A DNA stretch of 64,000 nucleotides, taken from assembly GCF_003130705.1 (NCBI RefSeq), contig NZ_CP021355.1, forward strand, positions 434,001-498,000, given 5' to 3'. Each line of letters starts with the position of its first letter. Within the stretch, counting starts at the first letter, position 1. The notes beneath the pieces were generated by a model, which made no database searches, was not told where the DNA came from, and saw only the letters and a list, made by a program, of their open reading frames with translations. The position numbers and the translations under genes were made by a program. This DNA is from Rhodococcus oxybenzonivorans (lineage in GTDB: Bacteria > Actinomycetota > Actinomycetes > Mycobacteriales > Mycobacteriaceae). Shown here piece after piece: positions 16,397-25,556 of this stretch.

Positions 16397-17193
16397 TCAC
16401 ATCGAGGTATAGCCGCCATCAACCGAGATGGCCTGGCCTGTTGTATATTGCGACTCGTCTGCGGCCAGGTACACAGCGAGACTGGCGATTTCGTCGGGCC
16501 GTCCCCAACGAGAAATGGGCGTAAGTGCAATAGTCTGGTTGCCTGCTTCCGTTGGATCCTTCGGCTGAACCTGGGTAGCCAACTCAATGTCTCCGTTCTT
16601 TCCGGATTGTGAGAGCGGGGTCTCGATAGCGCCAGGACAGATCGAGTTCGCGCGGATACCCTTAGCGCCGTACTCGACCGCCGTCGCGCGCGTCAGAGTG
16701 ATGACACGCCCATAGATGCGCAGTATGCCGGTATACCCGGAACGGCGACGATGCCGACCATTGACGAGATATTGATTATTGAGCCGCCACCTCGTTCGAG
16801 CATATGTGGAATCCCTGCCTTCATTGCCAAGAAAACTCCTCGCAAGTTGACGTCGATTACCCGGTCGAAATTCTCGAGGGTGCACTCGGCCGTGGGAAGC
16901 CAATCCCCGTCGATGCCAGCGTTATTAACGAGCACATCGAGACCACCAAACTGTTCTACCGCGGTGGAGGCCATTTTCTGAACGTCTTCCCACTTCGTGA
17001 CATCCGCTTGGACCCCGACCGCGTTCTCACTGAGCTCCGCCGCCGCCTTCTTTACGTCATCGTTGACATCCGCCAGAACCACCTTTGCGCCTTCAGCGTG
17101 TAGGGATCGCGCAATGGCGAAGCCAATGCCTTGCGCGGCTCCGGTAACTACGGCAACTTTATCTAGCAGGCGTTCACCCATTTTGTGGTCCAT
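16397..17193 (-). pseudogene. SDR-family dehydrogenase, frameshifted at the active site
   Basis: The N-terminal part is a classical SDR: VTGAAQGIG cofactor loop, LVNNAGID, IINISSMVG (catalytic Ser) and PAYCAS (catalytic Tyr). At 16711-16713 the expected Lys codon of YxxxK reads ATG (Met), and one base is missing about four bases later. The rest of the protein (VITLTRATAVEYGAKGIRAN, CPGAIETPL, QYTTGQAISVDGG) continues in another frame to 16397. Unless these are sequence errors, the enzyme is dead. It belongs to the minus-strand operon starting near 18.9 kb. Confidence 0.82.
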
Positions 17194-17489
17194 CCTATAA
17201 TGGGCTGCTGGATCTTTTTAGTATTGGCCTCAATTCACCGCGACATCAGCCCAGCGCACTGCTCGGATCAACGGGTCGCCTGAGAAAAACGTATTATGCC
17301 GAACTTGAAGTGTCTGGCCGCGCGTTGCGGGCACCCTCTTGATTGCCTCATTGACAATCTGTATTTGATGATGCCGATTAACCAGAATAGCCCGCACCAG
17401 CCAAACAGAGGCTGAAACTGTTCTCTGTCGGTGCGGTTTATCTGCCTGGCCAAAGACCGGTCTTAGGTTTCTGGCCGTCCGCCATGGCG
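17194..17489. other. 296-bp spacer, nothing recognised
   Basis: Between the two SDR genes. Base composition is lower in GC than its surroundings and short frames on either strand match nothing I know. No clear promoter or terminator. Confidence 0.4.
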
Positions 17490-18473
17490 CTACTTGAGCT
17501 GTGTCGCTATGGCAAGCTGCAGGTCTCGTGCGGCTACCAGGGTCGACGGCGCGGCGGTGAACGGCTGTTCTCGATTGATGTCTGCCCAGTGGTCTGCCAC
17601 CGCCTCGATTGTCAGATCCGAACTGGCGAAGCAGGGGCCTTGTGCCATAAATACGCGCGTCACCCCACCGTAGCCTGCGTGGAACACCTCACCGGTCACT
17701 TCACACGACTCATGGGCAAGCCACGCTACGACGGGGGAGATATGGTGGGGGGATCCGTCCAGGTCCGTCGGCGTCGAGGCGGGATCGATCACCGACAATT
17801 CGGGGGGAATTGCCTCAGTCTCCGCGTTCATAGTTGTCGACAGTGGCGTCGTCGCGTTCGGCCATAGGGCGTTGACGTTGATGCCATGGCGACTGCCCTC
17901 GATGCTGAGGGACTTCATGAACCCGTACACGCCCGCCTTCGCGGCACTGTAGTGGGAGAGGTGGGGGAGTCCGACCATGCCGTTTGAGCTCGTCATAATA
18001 ATACGACCGAAGCCCTGTTCTACCATGTGCGGCCAAGCGGCGCGGGTCACGAGGAACGTTCCCACTGTGTGGACCTTTAACATCAGTTCGAACTCTTCGA
18101 GGGACATCGAGTCGAATGGCTGGAAGCGACCGATACCAGCGTTGTTCACGACGATGTCTACGCGCCCGAACTCTTTGAATGTCTGTGCCACCAGCTCACT
18201 GGTGGCCGCCTCCGAGGAAACGTCCGCAAAGTTGAGACTGGCGGTGCCTCCTGCGTCGCGGATCTCTGCGACCACTTGCTCGGCAGGCTCCCGAGACGCT
18301 CCGCCGCCGAACGCTCCGCCGCCGAGGTCGTTCACCATTACAGCGGCTCCCCGACTGGCCAGCAGCAGCGCATGATCCCGCCCTATACCCCGCCCGGCCC
18401 CGGTCACGATCGCTACTCGACCGTCGAAACGAAGCTGACTGTCGGATGTTATCGATTCGTTCGCTTGCGTCAT
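17490..18473 (-). CDS. SDR-family NAD(P)-dependent oxidoreductase
   Basis: 327 residues, intact. Cofactor motif VTGAGRGIGRDHALLLASRG (residues ~24-43), VNDLGGG as found in the 17beta-HSD4/hydroxyacyl-CoA dehydrogenase type, NNAG, catalytic Ser in MTSSNG, and Tyr/Lys in HYSAAKAG. The long C-terminal tail (about residues 210-327) with GEVFHAGYGGVTRVF is shared with the SDR at 29455, so the two probably act on related hydroxy substrates. It oxidises an alcohol to a ketone or the reverse. It follows the epoxide-hydrolase-like gene by 29 bp in the same operon. Confidence 0.85.
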   Translation of the reverse strand: MTQANESITSDSQLRFDGRVAIVTGAGRGIGRDHALLLASRGAAVMVNDLGGGAFGGGASREPAEQVVAEIRDAGGTASLNFADVSSEAATSELVAQTFKEFGRVDIVVNNAGIGRFQPFDSMSLEEFELMLKVHTVGTFLVTRAAWPHMVEQGFGRIIMTSSNGMVGLPHLSHYSAAKAGVYGFMKSLSIEGSRHGINVNALWPNATTPLSTTMNAETEAIPPELSVIDPASTPTDLDGSPHHISPVVAWLAHESCEVTGEVFHAGYGGVTRVFMAQGPCFASSDLTIEAVADHWADINREQPFTAAPSTLVAARDLQLAIATQLK

Positions 18474-18502
18474 TACACCGCTCCAGTTACGTCGTCGCTC
18501 GG

Positions 18503-18928
18503 TCAGCTGCTCTTGGCGTCCTTGGAGGAGAGGGTCAGGCCGGAGTCGTGGACTGCGCCGGCGTCGAAGTACTCAGTCCAGTGCTCGATCTTGTCGTCGT
18601 CATTGAACCGCATGACCCCGACGAGAGGGAATCCATGCACAAGCGTGCCATCCGCTCTGTAGACCTTGTCGACGCGCTCGATGATCACGAAGCGGCCATT
18701 CTCCCAGATGTGGTGGATATCGACGTGAAGCGTCTCGAGGCCCTGCATTTCCTTACAGAGACGCCAGATTTCTTTGGCGCCCTCCGGTCCGTGCGTGGTC
18801 ATGAGCGGCTCGTTCACCCATACATTGTCGGCCGCGAACGTCCGATCGAATCCCTTGAGGGCCTCGTCGTAGCTCACTCGCCAGGAGTTGAAGAGATCGA
18901 GTGCGACATTCTTGAGCACATCAGCCAT
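18503..18928 (-). CDS. Limonene-1,2-epoxide-hydrolase-like protein (NTF2 fold)
   Basis: 141 residues. Aligned by eye with Rhodococcus erythropolis limonene-1,2-epoxide hydrolase, FAADNVWVNEPL corresponds to the Tyr53/Asn55 segment (Asn kept, Tyr replaced by Trp), IIERVDKVY to Arg99/Asp101 (both kept), and HWTEYFD to the Asp132 segment (Asp replaced by Glu). So half the catalytic set is exact and half conservative. It may hydrate an epoxide, or act as an isomerase of the SnoaL type. AAGGA precedes the ATG. First gene of the operon running to 14765, behind the promoter and palindrome at 18978-19041. Confidence 0.7.
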   Translation of the reverse strand: MADVLKNVALDLFNSWRVSYDEALKGFDRTFAADNVWVNEPLMTTHGPEGAKEIWRLCKEMQGLETLHVDIHHIWENGRFVIIERVDKVYRADGTLVHGFPLVGVMRFNDDDKIEHWTEYFDAGAVHDSGLTLSSKDAKSS

Positions 18929-18977
18929 TGTTTCGTCCTTCGTCGAGATGCGTGAGATGTTGTGAATTGCACCGGCC

Positions 18978-19041
18978 CGACCGGTCAGACGGTCGGGAAC
19001 AATGTGATCTATGTAACCATGCACCCGGGAAAGTCGTCAAC
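18978..19041 (-). promoter_or_regulatory. Promoter with TetR-type operator (class A, copy 1)
   Basis: Reading the minus strand: -35 TTGACG (19041-19036), an 18-bp spacer, -10 TTACAT (19017-19012), then the perfect palindrome CCGACCG-N6-CGGTCGG (18997-18978) over the expected transcription start. The same arrangement recurs at 39722-39656 (minus) and 61134-61201 (plus). It should drive the epoxide-hydrolase-like operon and be repressed by the TetR protein encoded at 59621. Confidence 0.7.
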
Positions 19042-19129
19042 TATAAACTGATGCTGTTTACCTGCGGTGTTTGTGGATTGGGTGACGCGGTGACATCTAG
19101 GCTCTTCGACTTATTTCGGGCAGTCAGCA

Positions 19130-20410
19130 TCAAGTCTGAGTCGCGGCCCGCTGTTTGCGGGTGCAGTGGAAGACTATCCGGCGGGCCGAGTTCTCACGAT
19201 TTCGGAAGCCGCAACCGGCGCGCTTCACAGCCTTCACGAGCCGGTTGTAACCCTCGGTCCGGCATCGGTGATCCCGGTGCTGACGAACGCGTTGATCTCG
19301 GCCACCACGCATGACGGTCTTCGCCAACGTCAGTAGTTCGGGGATGTTCGAGTCGATGCACCAGGCGAGGAACCGGTGCAGCCGATGCTGGGTCAGATGG
19401 GGATCTCCCCCGATCTTGACGGTGAACAACAGCGTGCGGAGTTCCTCCTTCGTGATGTGCGCCGACAAAATGTGAGAGGTCGGGTCCTCGCCCACGATCA
19501 CGTTCCACATCTTCGCGAAGTTCCTGTTCGAGAGTCGTTCTCGCGCGGTGAGCAACCGACGTCGGTTGGCCCATTCCGGGTCCCGCTTTCCGCCGCGGCG
19601 GATCTTGAGCTCCCAGGTGACCCGGCGCCGGACCTTGGTCACCGCGTCGTTCGCCAACTGAACGAGGTGGAAATGATCGACCACCAGGGTCGCGTTCGGC
19701 AGCAATCCATCGGTGGGGACCGCGGCCGCGTACTCGATCGCCTCTCGAAACTCCGGCGTACGTTCTTTCAACCAGGTGATCACGGCCGGGGTGGTGCGCC
19801 CCTCCTTCTGCCCCAGTAGACCCTGGTTACCGGACAGGTCGACGAAGCCGGTGTCCCACGGATCGACCCGCACTCACCGGCCGGCTTTGTGCAGTAGTCC
19901 CACCTGGGCTTACCGCGTGGGGGATCATCGATCCCGAGGACCCGCACCGGTGTGGGTCCTCGGGCGGTCGGCCAGGACACCCCGTGGGCGGTAGCGACTT
20001 CGGATACCGATCTGGCGGCGTCGCCGATCGCCGTCCCGATCTGGGTGCGCAACCGGCCGGTGGTGCGGGCCCGGGCCGGGATCTGCTCGATCGCCTCGGT
20101 GAACGATCCGCGAGTGCAGTACTCCTTCTGGCATCTCCACCGGGTCTTATTCCACTGCAACAGTATTCGGTCTTCCCGTAGGGGTTATCCTTCGGTCTGG
20201 AGGTCACACGCTCCTTGACGGAGGTCGAGAACACGCCGCACGACGGGCACGCCGCCGCGGTGTCCTCGTCGGTGACCAACTCGACCAGTCGGATGCCACC
20301 GGATTCCCGGGACACGCGGCCCACCCCGTACTCCTGGCAGCCCGAACAACACTGTCGTACTCTCGACCACACCCTTGGTCTTCCGTTGCCTGATGTGTCG
20401 CAACATCCAG
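19130..20410 (-). pseudogene. ISL3-family transposase, multiply frameshifted
   Basis: The C-terminal 247 residues are in one frame: TPAVITWLKERTP, TLVVDHFHLVQLANDAV, LLTARERL and RTEGYNRLVKAVKRAGCGFRN, the standard ISL3 DDE domain. The zinc-finger N-terminus (ELVTDEDTAAACPSCG) and middle part (KTRWRCQKEYCTRGSFTEAI) lie in two other frames upstream. GGCTCTTCGACTT at 19098 resembles an ISL3 end; the other end is not recognisable. Not functional. Confidence 0.8.
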
Positions 20411-20510
20411 ACTTCAGGAGACCAAGGGCCCTCAGTAGATCGACGCGCCGAACACCTCAAATCTCGGGTTGCCCGCTCAAGATGAAGAGTCATATGAGCA
20501 GTTCTGTCTT

Positions 20511-20918
20511 TCAGGTCGCGACAAACACCTCGCGCACGTGTTCTGTATCCATAAATTCTTTAACTTTTTGGATCTTTCCATTACGGATCACAAAGGCGAA
20601 GTGATACAAATTGTTGTATACTCGCCCATTGGCGAGTTCTGCATAGGACTCGGTTTCGACGGCGACCCTGTCTGCTTCGGCCGTCCAACGCTTCGGGGTG
20701 AGAGTGATCGCCCCGGTTTTGAGATACGCGGATTGAGCCGAGAGGATCTCAGCGAATTCTTTCTTGGTCTTCTCTCCGGAGATTCCGTCGATATTGCCCG
20801 CAACCCACCAGGTGGCTGAATCGTCCAAATATGTCAGGATGCGATCGACATCTCCTGTGGAGAAGACCTTCATGAACTCAACTACTAATTCCTTGTTCCT
20901 GTGCTCGACGGTGCTCAT
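20511..20918 (-). CDS. SnoaL/NTF2-like protein
   Basis: 135 residues with the cone-shaped NTF2 fold: an N-terminal helix pair (NKELVVEFMKVFSTGDVDRIL), DDSATWWVAG, and strands RVAVETESYAEL and YNNLYHFAFVIRNGKIQKVKEFMDT. The family includes ketosteroid isomerase, SnoaL cyclases and limonene-epoxide hydrolases, but I see no decisive active-site set. AAGGAG nine bases before the ATG supports this start over one 54 bp upstream. Separated from the flavin monooxygenase genes by a crotonase remnant. Confidence 0.7.
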   Translation of the reverse strand: MSTVEHRNKELVVEFMKVFSTGDVDRILTYLDDSATWWVAGNIDGISGEKTKKEFAEILSAQSAYLKTGAITLTPKRWTAEADRVAVETESYAELANGRVYNNLYHFAFVIRNGKIQKVKEFMDTEHVREVFVAT

Positions 20919-20930
20919 GCCAAGTACTCC

Positions 20931-20957
20931 TTCGGTCGGTTCGGTCGGTTCGGTTGG
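20931..20957. repeat. Three tandem 9-bp repeats upstream of the NTF2-like gene
   Basis: TTCGGTCGG, TTCGGTCGG, TTCGGTTGG in direct succession, just before the ribosome site of the minus-strand gene. On the minus strand each unit reads CCGACCGAA, containing the CCGACCG half-site seen in the palindromes elsewhere in the window, so it may be a variant operator. Confidence 0.5.
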
Positions 20958-20985
20958 CTGTGCGTGAATCATTCGAGATGAGTCT

Positions 20986-21130
20986 CTATTCGGCGGGACG
21001 GTCAGTCACGCCTGGTGAACCTCGATATTCGGCCCAATCGCAGGGCCGCTGGCGCCCCGTGGCCTTCCGGAACTGGGGCAGGCGTTTCTCTTGCAACGCC
21101 CGGACGCCCTCTCGGTGCTCTTCGCTGCCG
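20986..21130 (-). pseudogene. Enoyl-CoA hydratase C-terminal remnant
   Basis: On the minus strand the frame reads NGSEEHREGVRALQEKRLPQF and runs to a TAG stop. It closely parallels the end of the intact crotonase at 56170 (EEHREGIRALKEKRSPRF). Upstream sequence is lost. This is a relic of another copy of the beta-oxidation genes. Confidence 0.65.
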
Positions 21131-21274
21131 TTGGACTTTCGGCAACATTAATCACCACGCCGAGAAAGGTCCGGGCGGATCACCATGCGTTCGACACCGG
21201 TTTGCGGGTCAACGAGGACTGCTGTATTTGCGGCCGCTGTGTTGCGACGCAATTATGTGTGGCTCATCGCGGAC

Positions 21275-22651
21275 TTATACTGGCATCGTAGTCTTTCGGT
21301 ACCCCTGAGTCGGATGGCGATCATTCAGACGTGCGGCCCGGCCCGGAAACAGCTTTTCCCGCAGGGTGCCGGGAGCGTATTCGCGTTTCATCATTCCGCG
21401 TGCCTGAAGTACCGGCACGACATGATCGATGAATTCGGTATATGTTCCGGGTGTGGTCATCTGGATGATATTGAACCCGTCGACTCCCGCGTCAGCCCAG
21501 GCCTGGAGGGTGTCTGCGATCGATTCCGGGGTGCCGACGATGCGGTATTGACTGGAAAAGTACTTTCCCAGATCGGCGACCGTGGGGTTCGAGTCGGCTG
21601 GCAGTCTGTCGATGAACATTTCCAGAATGCCTCGCACGGCCGATGTCTGCTGCGCCAGCTCGGCCAGCGGCATGTCCGGGGCGAGCGCCGCGAGATCGGC
21701 ACCGAAAACTCCGGAATATTGCGCCAGCAAACTTTCACCGTCGACGTATTCGTCCAGTTCTGCGGCCTTGCGCTCGGCCTCTTCCTCGGTGGACCCCACG
21801 ATGATGCTGGTGCCCGCGATGAACTTCGCGTCATCGGGCTGGCGGCCTGCGGCGACGAGGCGGGCTCGCACATCATCGATGAATGCGGCCGCATCCGCGG
21901 GGGAGTCGGCCATGAGGAAGATGCCCTCGGCGTGCCGGGACGCGAAGTCCCGGCCGGCCTCCGAGGCGCCGGCCTGGAACAGCACAGGTGTGCGTTGCGG
22001 TGAGGGTTCGACAAGATGTGGTCCCTGCACCGAATAGTGCTCACCGACGTGATCGATCCGGTGGATCTTGGACGGGTCAGCGAAGATTCCCTTTTCCCGG
22101 TCGGCAATTATTGCGTCGTCTTCCCACGATCCTTCCCACAGCTTATACACGACCTCCATGTACTCTTGGGCTCGCCGGTAGCGTTCATCGTGATCAGTCA
22201 ATTCCGTGTGACCGACGTTGAGATACGCGTTCTCCAGGTAGCTCGTCACAATATTCCAGCCGACTCGACCCTTGGAGAGGTGGTCGAGTGTGGAGGCGGC
22301 GCGCGCAAAGCTGAAGGGCGGTTGCTGGATCATAGATCTCGTGTATACGAATCCGAGGTTCTCGGTGGTCGCAATCATTGCCGACAGCAGCATCTCCGGA
22401 TCGCTGACCGGGAAGTTGATGCCACGTTCGGCGAGCATGTCAGTGCTCCCGCGGTACACGCCCTGCTGTCCCGCAAGGTCGGCGATGAAAATGGTGTCGA
22501 TGCAGCCTCGCTCGGCAAGTCGGGCGAGTTCTAGCCATGTATCGAGATCGTTATGCTGTAGCGCCTTGCTGTCGGGATGACGCCACATGCCGTGGAAAAT
22601 GTGCGACACGGAGTTCAGGGTGAAGATATTGAAAATCAGTTGTTTTGCCAT
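21275..22651 (-). CDS. LLM flavin-dependent monooxygenase, NtaA/DszA/SnaA group
   Basis: 458 residues, bacterial luciferase-like TIM barrel that takes reduced FMN from a separate reductase and inserts one oxygen atom. Family landmarks: NSVSHIFHGMWRHPDS, LAERGCIDTIFIADLAG, DPEMLLSAMIATTENLG, ATLDHLSKGRVGWNIVTSY, DERYRRAQEYMEVVYKLWEGS, HVGEHYSVQGPH and PVLFQAGASEAGRDFASRHAE. Homologues attack C-N, C-S bonds or act as type II Baeyer-Villiger enzymes. The flavin reductase and ribBA genes immediately upstream on the same strand form a self-sufficient FMNH2-dependent system. Substrate unknown. Confidence 0.85.
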   Translation of the reverse strand: MAKQLIFNIFTLNSVSHIFHGMWRHPDSKALQHNDLDTWLELARLAERGCIDTIFIADLAGQQGVYRGSTDMLAERGINFPVSDPEMLLSAMIATTENLGFVYTRSMIQQPPFSFARAASTLDHLSKGRVGWNIVTSYLENAYLNVGHTELTDHDERYRRAQEYMEVVYKLWEGSWEDDAIIADREKGIFADPSKIHRIDHVGEHYSVQGPHLVEPSPQRTPVLFQAGASEAGRDFASRHAEGIFLMADSPADAAAFIDDVRARLVAAGRQPDDAKFIAGTSIIVGSTEEEAERKAAELDEYVDGESLLAQYSGVFGADLAALAPDMPLAELAQQTSAVRGILEMFIDRLPADSNPTVADLGKYFSSQYRIVGTPESIADTLQAWADAGVDGFNIIQMTTPGTYTEFIDHVVPVLQARGMMKREYAPGTLREKLFPGRAARLNDRHPTQGYRKTTMPV

Positions 22652-22716
22652 TTCGCATCCATTCAGGGATTGAAAGCGTATTAGTTAGCTCTTGCTGAAT
22701 CGTTCTTGTCGGCCGG

Positions 22717-23238
22717 TCACGACACCTCCTCCTGCCGGGTGGTGGCGGTCTGCAGTCCGTAGGCGCCGCGGTGGAACAGCAGCGGACGTAGGGTTTTGTC
22801 CTCACCGAGGTCGGTGACCGATGCGACGACGACGGTGTGATCGCCGCCGTCGTATTCGGCCCACAGACTACAGTCCACCCATGCCACGACGCCGTCGAGA
22901 ATTGGAGCGCCCTGCAGACTGGGTCGCCATGCCACGCCGGCGAACTTGTCGGTGCCGGAGCGGGCGAAAGCGTTCGATACCCCGTCCTGGCCGTCGGCGA
23001 GCACGTTGATGCAAAACTGCTGCGCGCGGCGGACTTTCGGCCAGCTGCTCGACGTGCGGGATGCACCGAAACTGACCAGCGGCGGATCGAGGGACAGCGA
23101 GGCGAAGGATTGGCAGGTAAAGCCGATCGGGCCGGCCGGACTCATTGCGGTGATCACCGTGACACCAGAGCAGAAATGCCCGAGCACGTTCCGCATGTCT
23201 GCCGGACCGATTTCGGTTGCTTGTTGTGTGATTGTCAT
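22717..23238 (-). CDS. Flavin reductase (HpaC/ActVB-like), partner of the LLM monooxygenase
   Basis: 173 residues, FMN-binding split-barrel NAD(P)H:flavin oxidoreductase that supplies FMNH2. Seen: MRNVLGHFCSGVTVITA, IGFTCQSFASLSLDPPLVSF (flavin contact), FCINVLADGQ, FAGVAWRPS, and the C-terminal DHTVVVASV strand with LLFHRGAYG. ATG at 23238 opens the canonical N-terminus. It lies 65 bp upstream of the monooxygenase gene. Confidence 0.85.
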   Translation of the reverse strand: MTITQQATEIGPADMRNVLGHFCSGVTVITAMSPAGPIGFTCQSFASLSLDPPLVSFGASRTSSSWPKVRRAQQFCINVLADGQDGVSNAFARSGTDKFAGVAWRPSLQGAPILDGVVAWVDCSLWAEYDGGDHTVVVASVTDLGEDKTLRPLLFHRGAYGLQTATTRQEEVS

Positions 23239-23446
23239 GTCGTCACTCCTGGGATGGCAGCAGTCGATGCCAGGCGAATTGGAAGGTGACACGATGCTCC
23301 GGTGGATCGCCCCGGCGCCGGCGCTTCATGTCCGGAGTCTTGCTGCGTGTGTAACGTGAATCCTTCGTAGCCGCGTTCGGCGATCCGATCGACATCACGC
23401 CGGTACCGCCTGAAGGTGGCAAACTCGATCAGTCCGCCGCGGCGCT

Positions 23447-23530
23447 GCCGGTATAGGGGGTCCTCGTCGTAGGCCTTCCGTATTCGCTCCGGCAGGAGCA
23501 TATTTTGTCTGGTGATCAACTCAGAAACAC
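23447..23530 (-). pseudogene. N-terminal remnant of a PaaK-like CoA ligase
   Basis: Minus-strand frame SELITRQNMLLPERIRKAYD then EDPLYRQ. It parallels residues 18-45 of the intact ligase at 43982 (SELIAKQNAVLPERIEKAY, EGGLYRK). The similarity stops after LYRQ. It overlaps the last codons of ribBA in another frame, so the ribBA C-terminus has probably been replaced by this junction. Confidence 0.6.
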
Positions 23531-24873
23531 TGGATGTTTCCGCGGGAGAATACGTCATCCCAACCTTCCCCTTCGTGTGAACCGAATGGCTGGCCTTGAC
23601 CGGCCGCTTGACTTGGCGCGCCGAGGTCGTGACCCAAGCGCTCTCTTTTGGTCCGCAGATACTGCGCGTTGTGCGGGTTTTCTGCGCCCTGCAGAGCAAC
23701 CCGGCCGAGGATGTCAATGCCGTGACCCGCAAGCCCGCCGTATTTCGCCGGGTTGTTGGTGATCAGACGCATCCGGCGGATGCCGAGGTCCCTCAGGATC
23801 TGGACGCCGACGCCATAACTACGCGCGTCCACGGGAAGCCCCTGCGCGATGTTGGCGTCGATGGTGTCGAGCCCGTCGTCCTGCAGGGCGTAGGCGCGGA
23901 TCTTGTGTGCGAGTCCGATCCCACGTCCTTCATGGCCACGCAGATACACCACCGCACCGCATCCCTCCTCGGCTACGAGGCGCGTCGCCTGCTTGAGCTG
24001 CCCGCCACAGTCGCAACGCAAGGAGCCGAGGGCGTCCCCGGTCAAACATTCACTGTGAACGCGCACCAGCGCCCCCTGCTCAGATGCGCTGGCGCGTGCC
24101 ATGTCGCCGAGTACAAGTGCGAGATGTTCGACGCCATCGAGAGTGGATCGGTAGGCCACGGCGCGGAAGTTGCCGAATTCCGTGGGCATGGTGGAGCTGG
24201 CAACGGGTGTGACGAGCCGCTCGGTAGAACGTCGGTAGCGGACCAGATCGTCAATCGCGAGAACCGGCAGCCCGTACTGCTGCGCGAACTGGCGGAGGTG
24301 TTCGCCGCGGCGCATGGAGCCGTCCGGGGCAACGATCTCGCCGATGACGGCGACGGGCTCGTGGCCGGCTAGAGTCATCAGATCGACCGCCGCTTCGGTA
24401 TGCCCCCGGCGAACCAGCACGCCGCCATCGCGAGCACGCAGCGGGAAAATATGGCCGGGCCGGCGGAAGTGTTCGGGACGAGAGGCCGGATCGGCGAGGG
24501 CGCGCAGAGTGCGGGCACGGTCGGTGGCTGACACGCCCGTGCCACTGTCGACGTGGTCGACGGTGACGGTGAACGCGGTGCCGTGGAGGTCGGTGTTGCT
24601 GGCGACCATCTGCGGTAACTGTAGCGCGTCAGCGTGCTCACCGGTCATCGGCGCGCACAGGATGCCGGTGGTGTGCTGGACCATGAAAGCTGCCTGCTCG
24701 GTGGTGACGGTGGCTGCGGGCACGATGAGGTCGCCTTCGTTCTCGCGGTCCGCGTCGTCGATGACGACGACCATGCCGCCGGCGGCGATGGCGGCCACGG
24801 CCTCGTGCACAGATCTCGTGGAAGGCTGCGACCCGAGTAGTTCGTCGATGGACTTATCTGCGGAGAGCGTCAT
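23521..24873 (-). CDS. ribBA: Bifunctional 3,4-dihydroxy-2-butanone-4-phosphate synthase / GTP cyclohydrolase II
   Basis: 450 residues. The N-terminal RibB domain has VVVIDDADRENEGDLIVPA (residues ~36-54) and the RPGHIFPLRAR, RRGHTEAAVDLMTLAG segments. The C-terminal RibA domain has VHSECLTGDALGSLRCDCG with the three zinc cysteines, YLRGHEGRGIGL and LRDLGIRRMRLITNNPAKY. Together they start both branches of riboflavin synthesis. AAGGAA precedes the ATG. Placed upstream of the flavin reductase and LLM oxygenase, it is best read as a pathway-dedicated copy that raises FMN supply. The last ~30 residues after RERLGHDLG are not family-like and come from a recombination junction. Confidence 0.9.
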   Translation of the reverse strand: MTLSADKSIDELLGSQPSTRSVHEAVAAIAAGGMVVVIDDADRENEGDLIVPAATVTTEQAAFMVQHTTGILCAPMTGEHADALQLPQMVASNTDLHGTAFTVTVDHVDSGTGVSATDRARTLRALADPASRPEHFRRPGHIFPLRARDGGVLVRRGHTEAAVDLMTLAGHEPVAVIGEIVAPDGSMRRGEHLRQFAQQYGLPVLAIDDLVRYRRSTERLVTPVASSTMPTEFGNFRAVAYRSTLDGVEHLALVLGDMARASASEQGALVRVHSECLTGDALGSLRCDCGGQLKQATRLVAEEGCGAVVYLRGHEGRGIGLAHKIRAYALQDDGLDTIDANIAQGLPVDARSYGVGVQILRDLGIRRMRLITNNPAKYGGLAGHGIDILGRVALQGAENPHNAQYLRTKRERLGHDLGAPSQAAGQGQPFGSHEGEGWDDVFSRGNIQCF

Positions 24874-25334
24874 CGCAATTCCTTCTCGACTGAGCGTCCT
24901 GAAGCAACAAAGAGGTCTGCGGAATCGACTTCCAAGCGCCAAGGTGGGGGTATAAACCGGGGGAGATCAGCGGTGACCGGACCACTGACTTGAACCGATC
25001 AGCTGTGTACCGGGTTGTCGTAGTTCTCCGATTGCGTTACCGAGCTAACCAAGCAGGTATTACGTGCGTCACGGGGAGAACTACCTGTTCTCGCCTTCGA
25101 AACCGCCGCCGCGGTCCACAGGTGTGGGGTTTTCGTTCGGCGTCGGCATCGACGCCCGCGCTGCGCCGTGGTCGAGATCCTCAGCGACCACCAGCGTGGT
25201 AGACCCGGCGATCGGGACCGACGGTGGCATCGCGACCGCGCCCCGGTATGACCAGTGGCGTGCCCCCGGTGAATGGGGCCACCCTGTTTTAGGGTCTTGT
25301 CGCCCGTGAACTGGGCGGATAGGACGATGGAGAA
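24874..25334. other. Region upstream of ribBA, nothing coding recognised
   Basis: A -10-like TTTATA on the minus strand near 24953 could start the ribBA operon, but I see no matching -35 box. I see none of the CCGACCG palindromes here. The left arm of a 50-bp inverted repeat is inside (25040-25089). The rest matches nothing I know. Confidence 0.4.
25040..25089 (+). repeat. Left arm of a 50-bp inverted repeat
   Basis: Matches the reverse complement of 27932-27981 at 49 of 50 positions (begins CCGAGCTAACCAAGCAGG). The arms enclose 2.8 kb of IS3 and IS5 debris plus a thiolase fragment. Confidence 0.8.
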
Positions 25335-25556
25335 CATGGCTGGACGGAAGCGGAACTCCGCAGAGGACTGTGCGCACACTGCACCGTGCGGACGAGCTCA
25401 CTGCTGCTGGTAAGACGCAGGAGGAGATCGCTGCGGAGTTCGAGGTGTCGGCAGCGACGCTGTACAACTGGCGCCGCCATACGGCGGTATGGCCACCGAC
25501 GCAGCGAAGGAACTCGAGGAGCTGCGCGAGCAGAACAGCAAGCTTAAGAACGTGTC

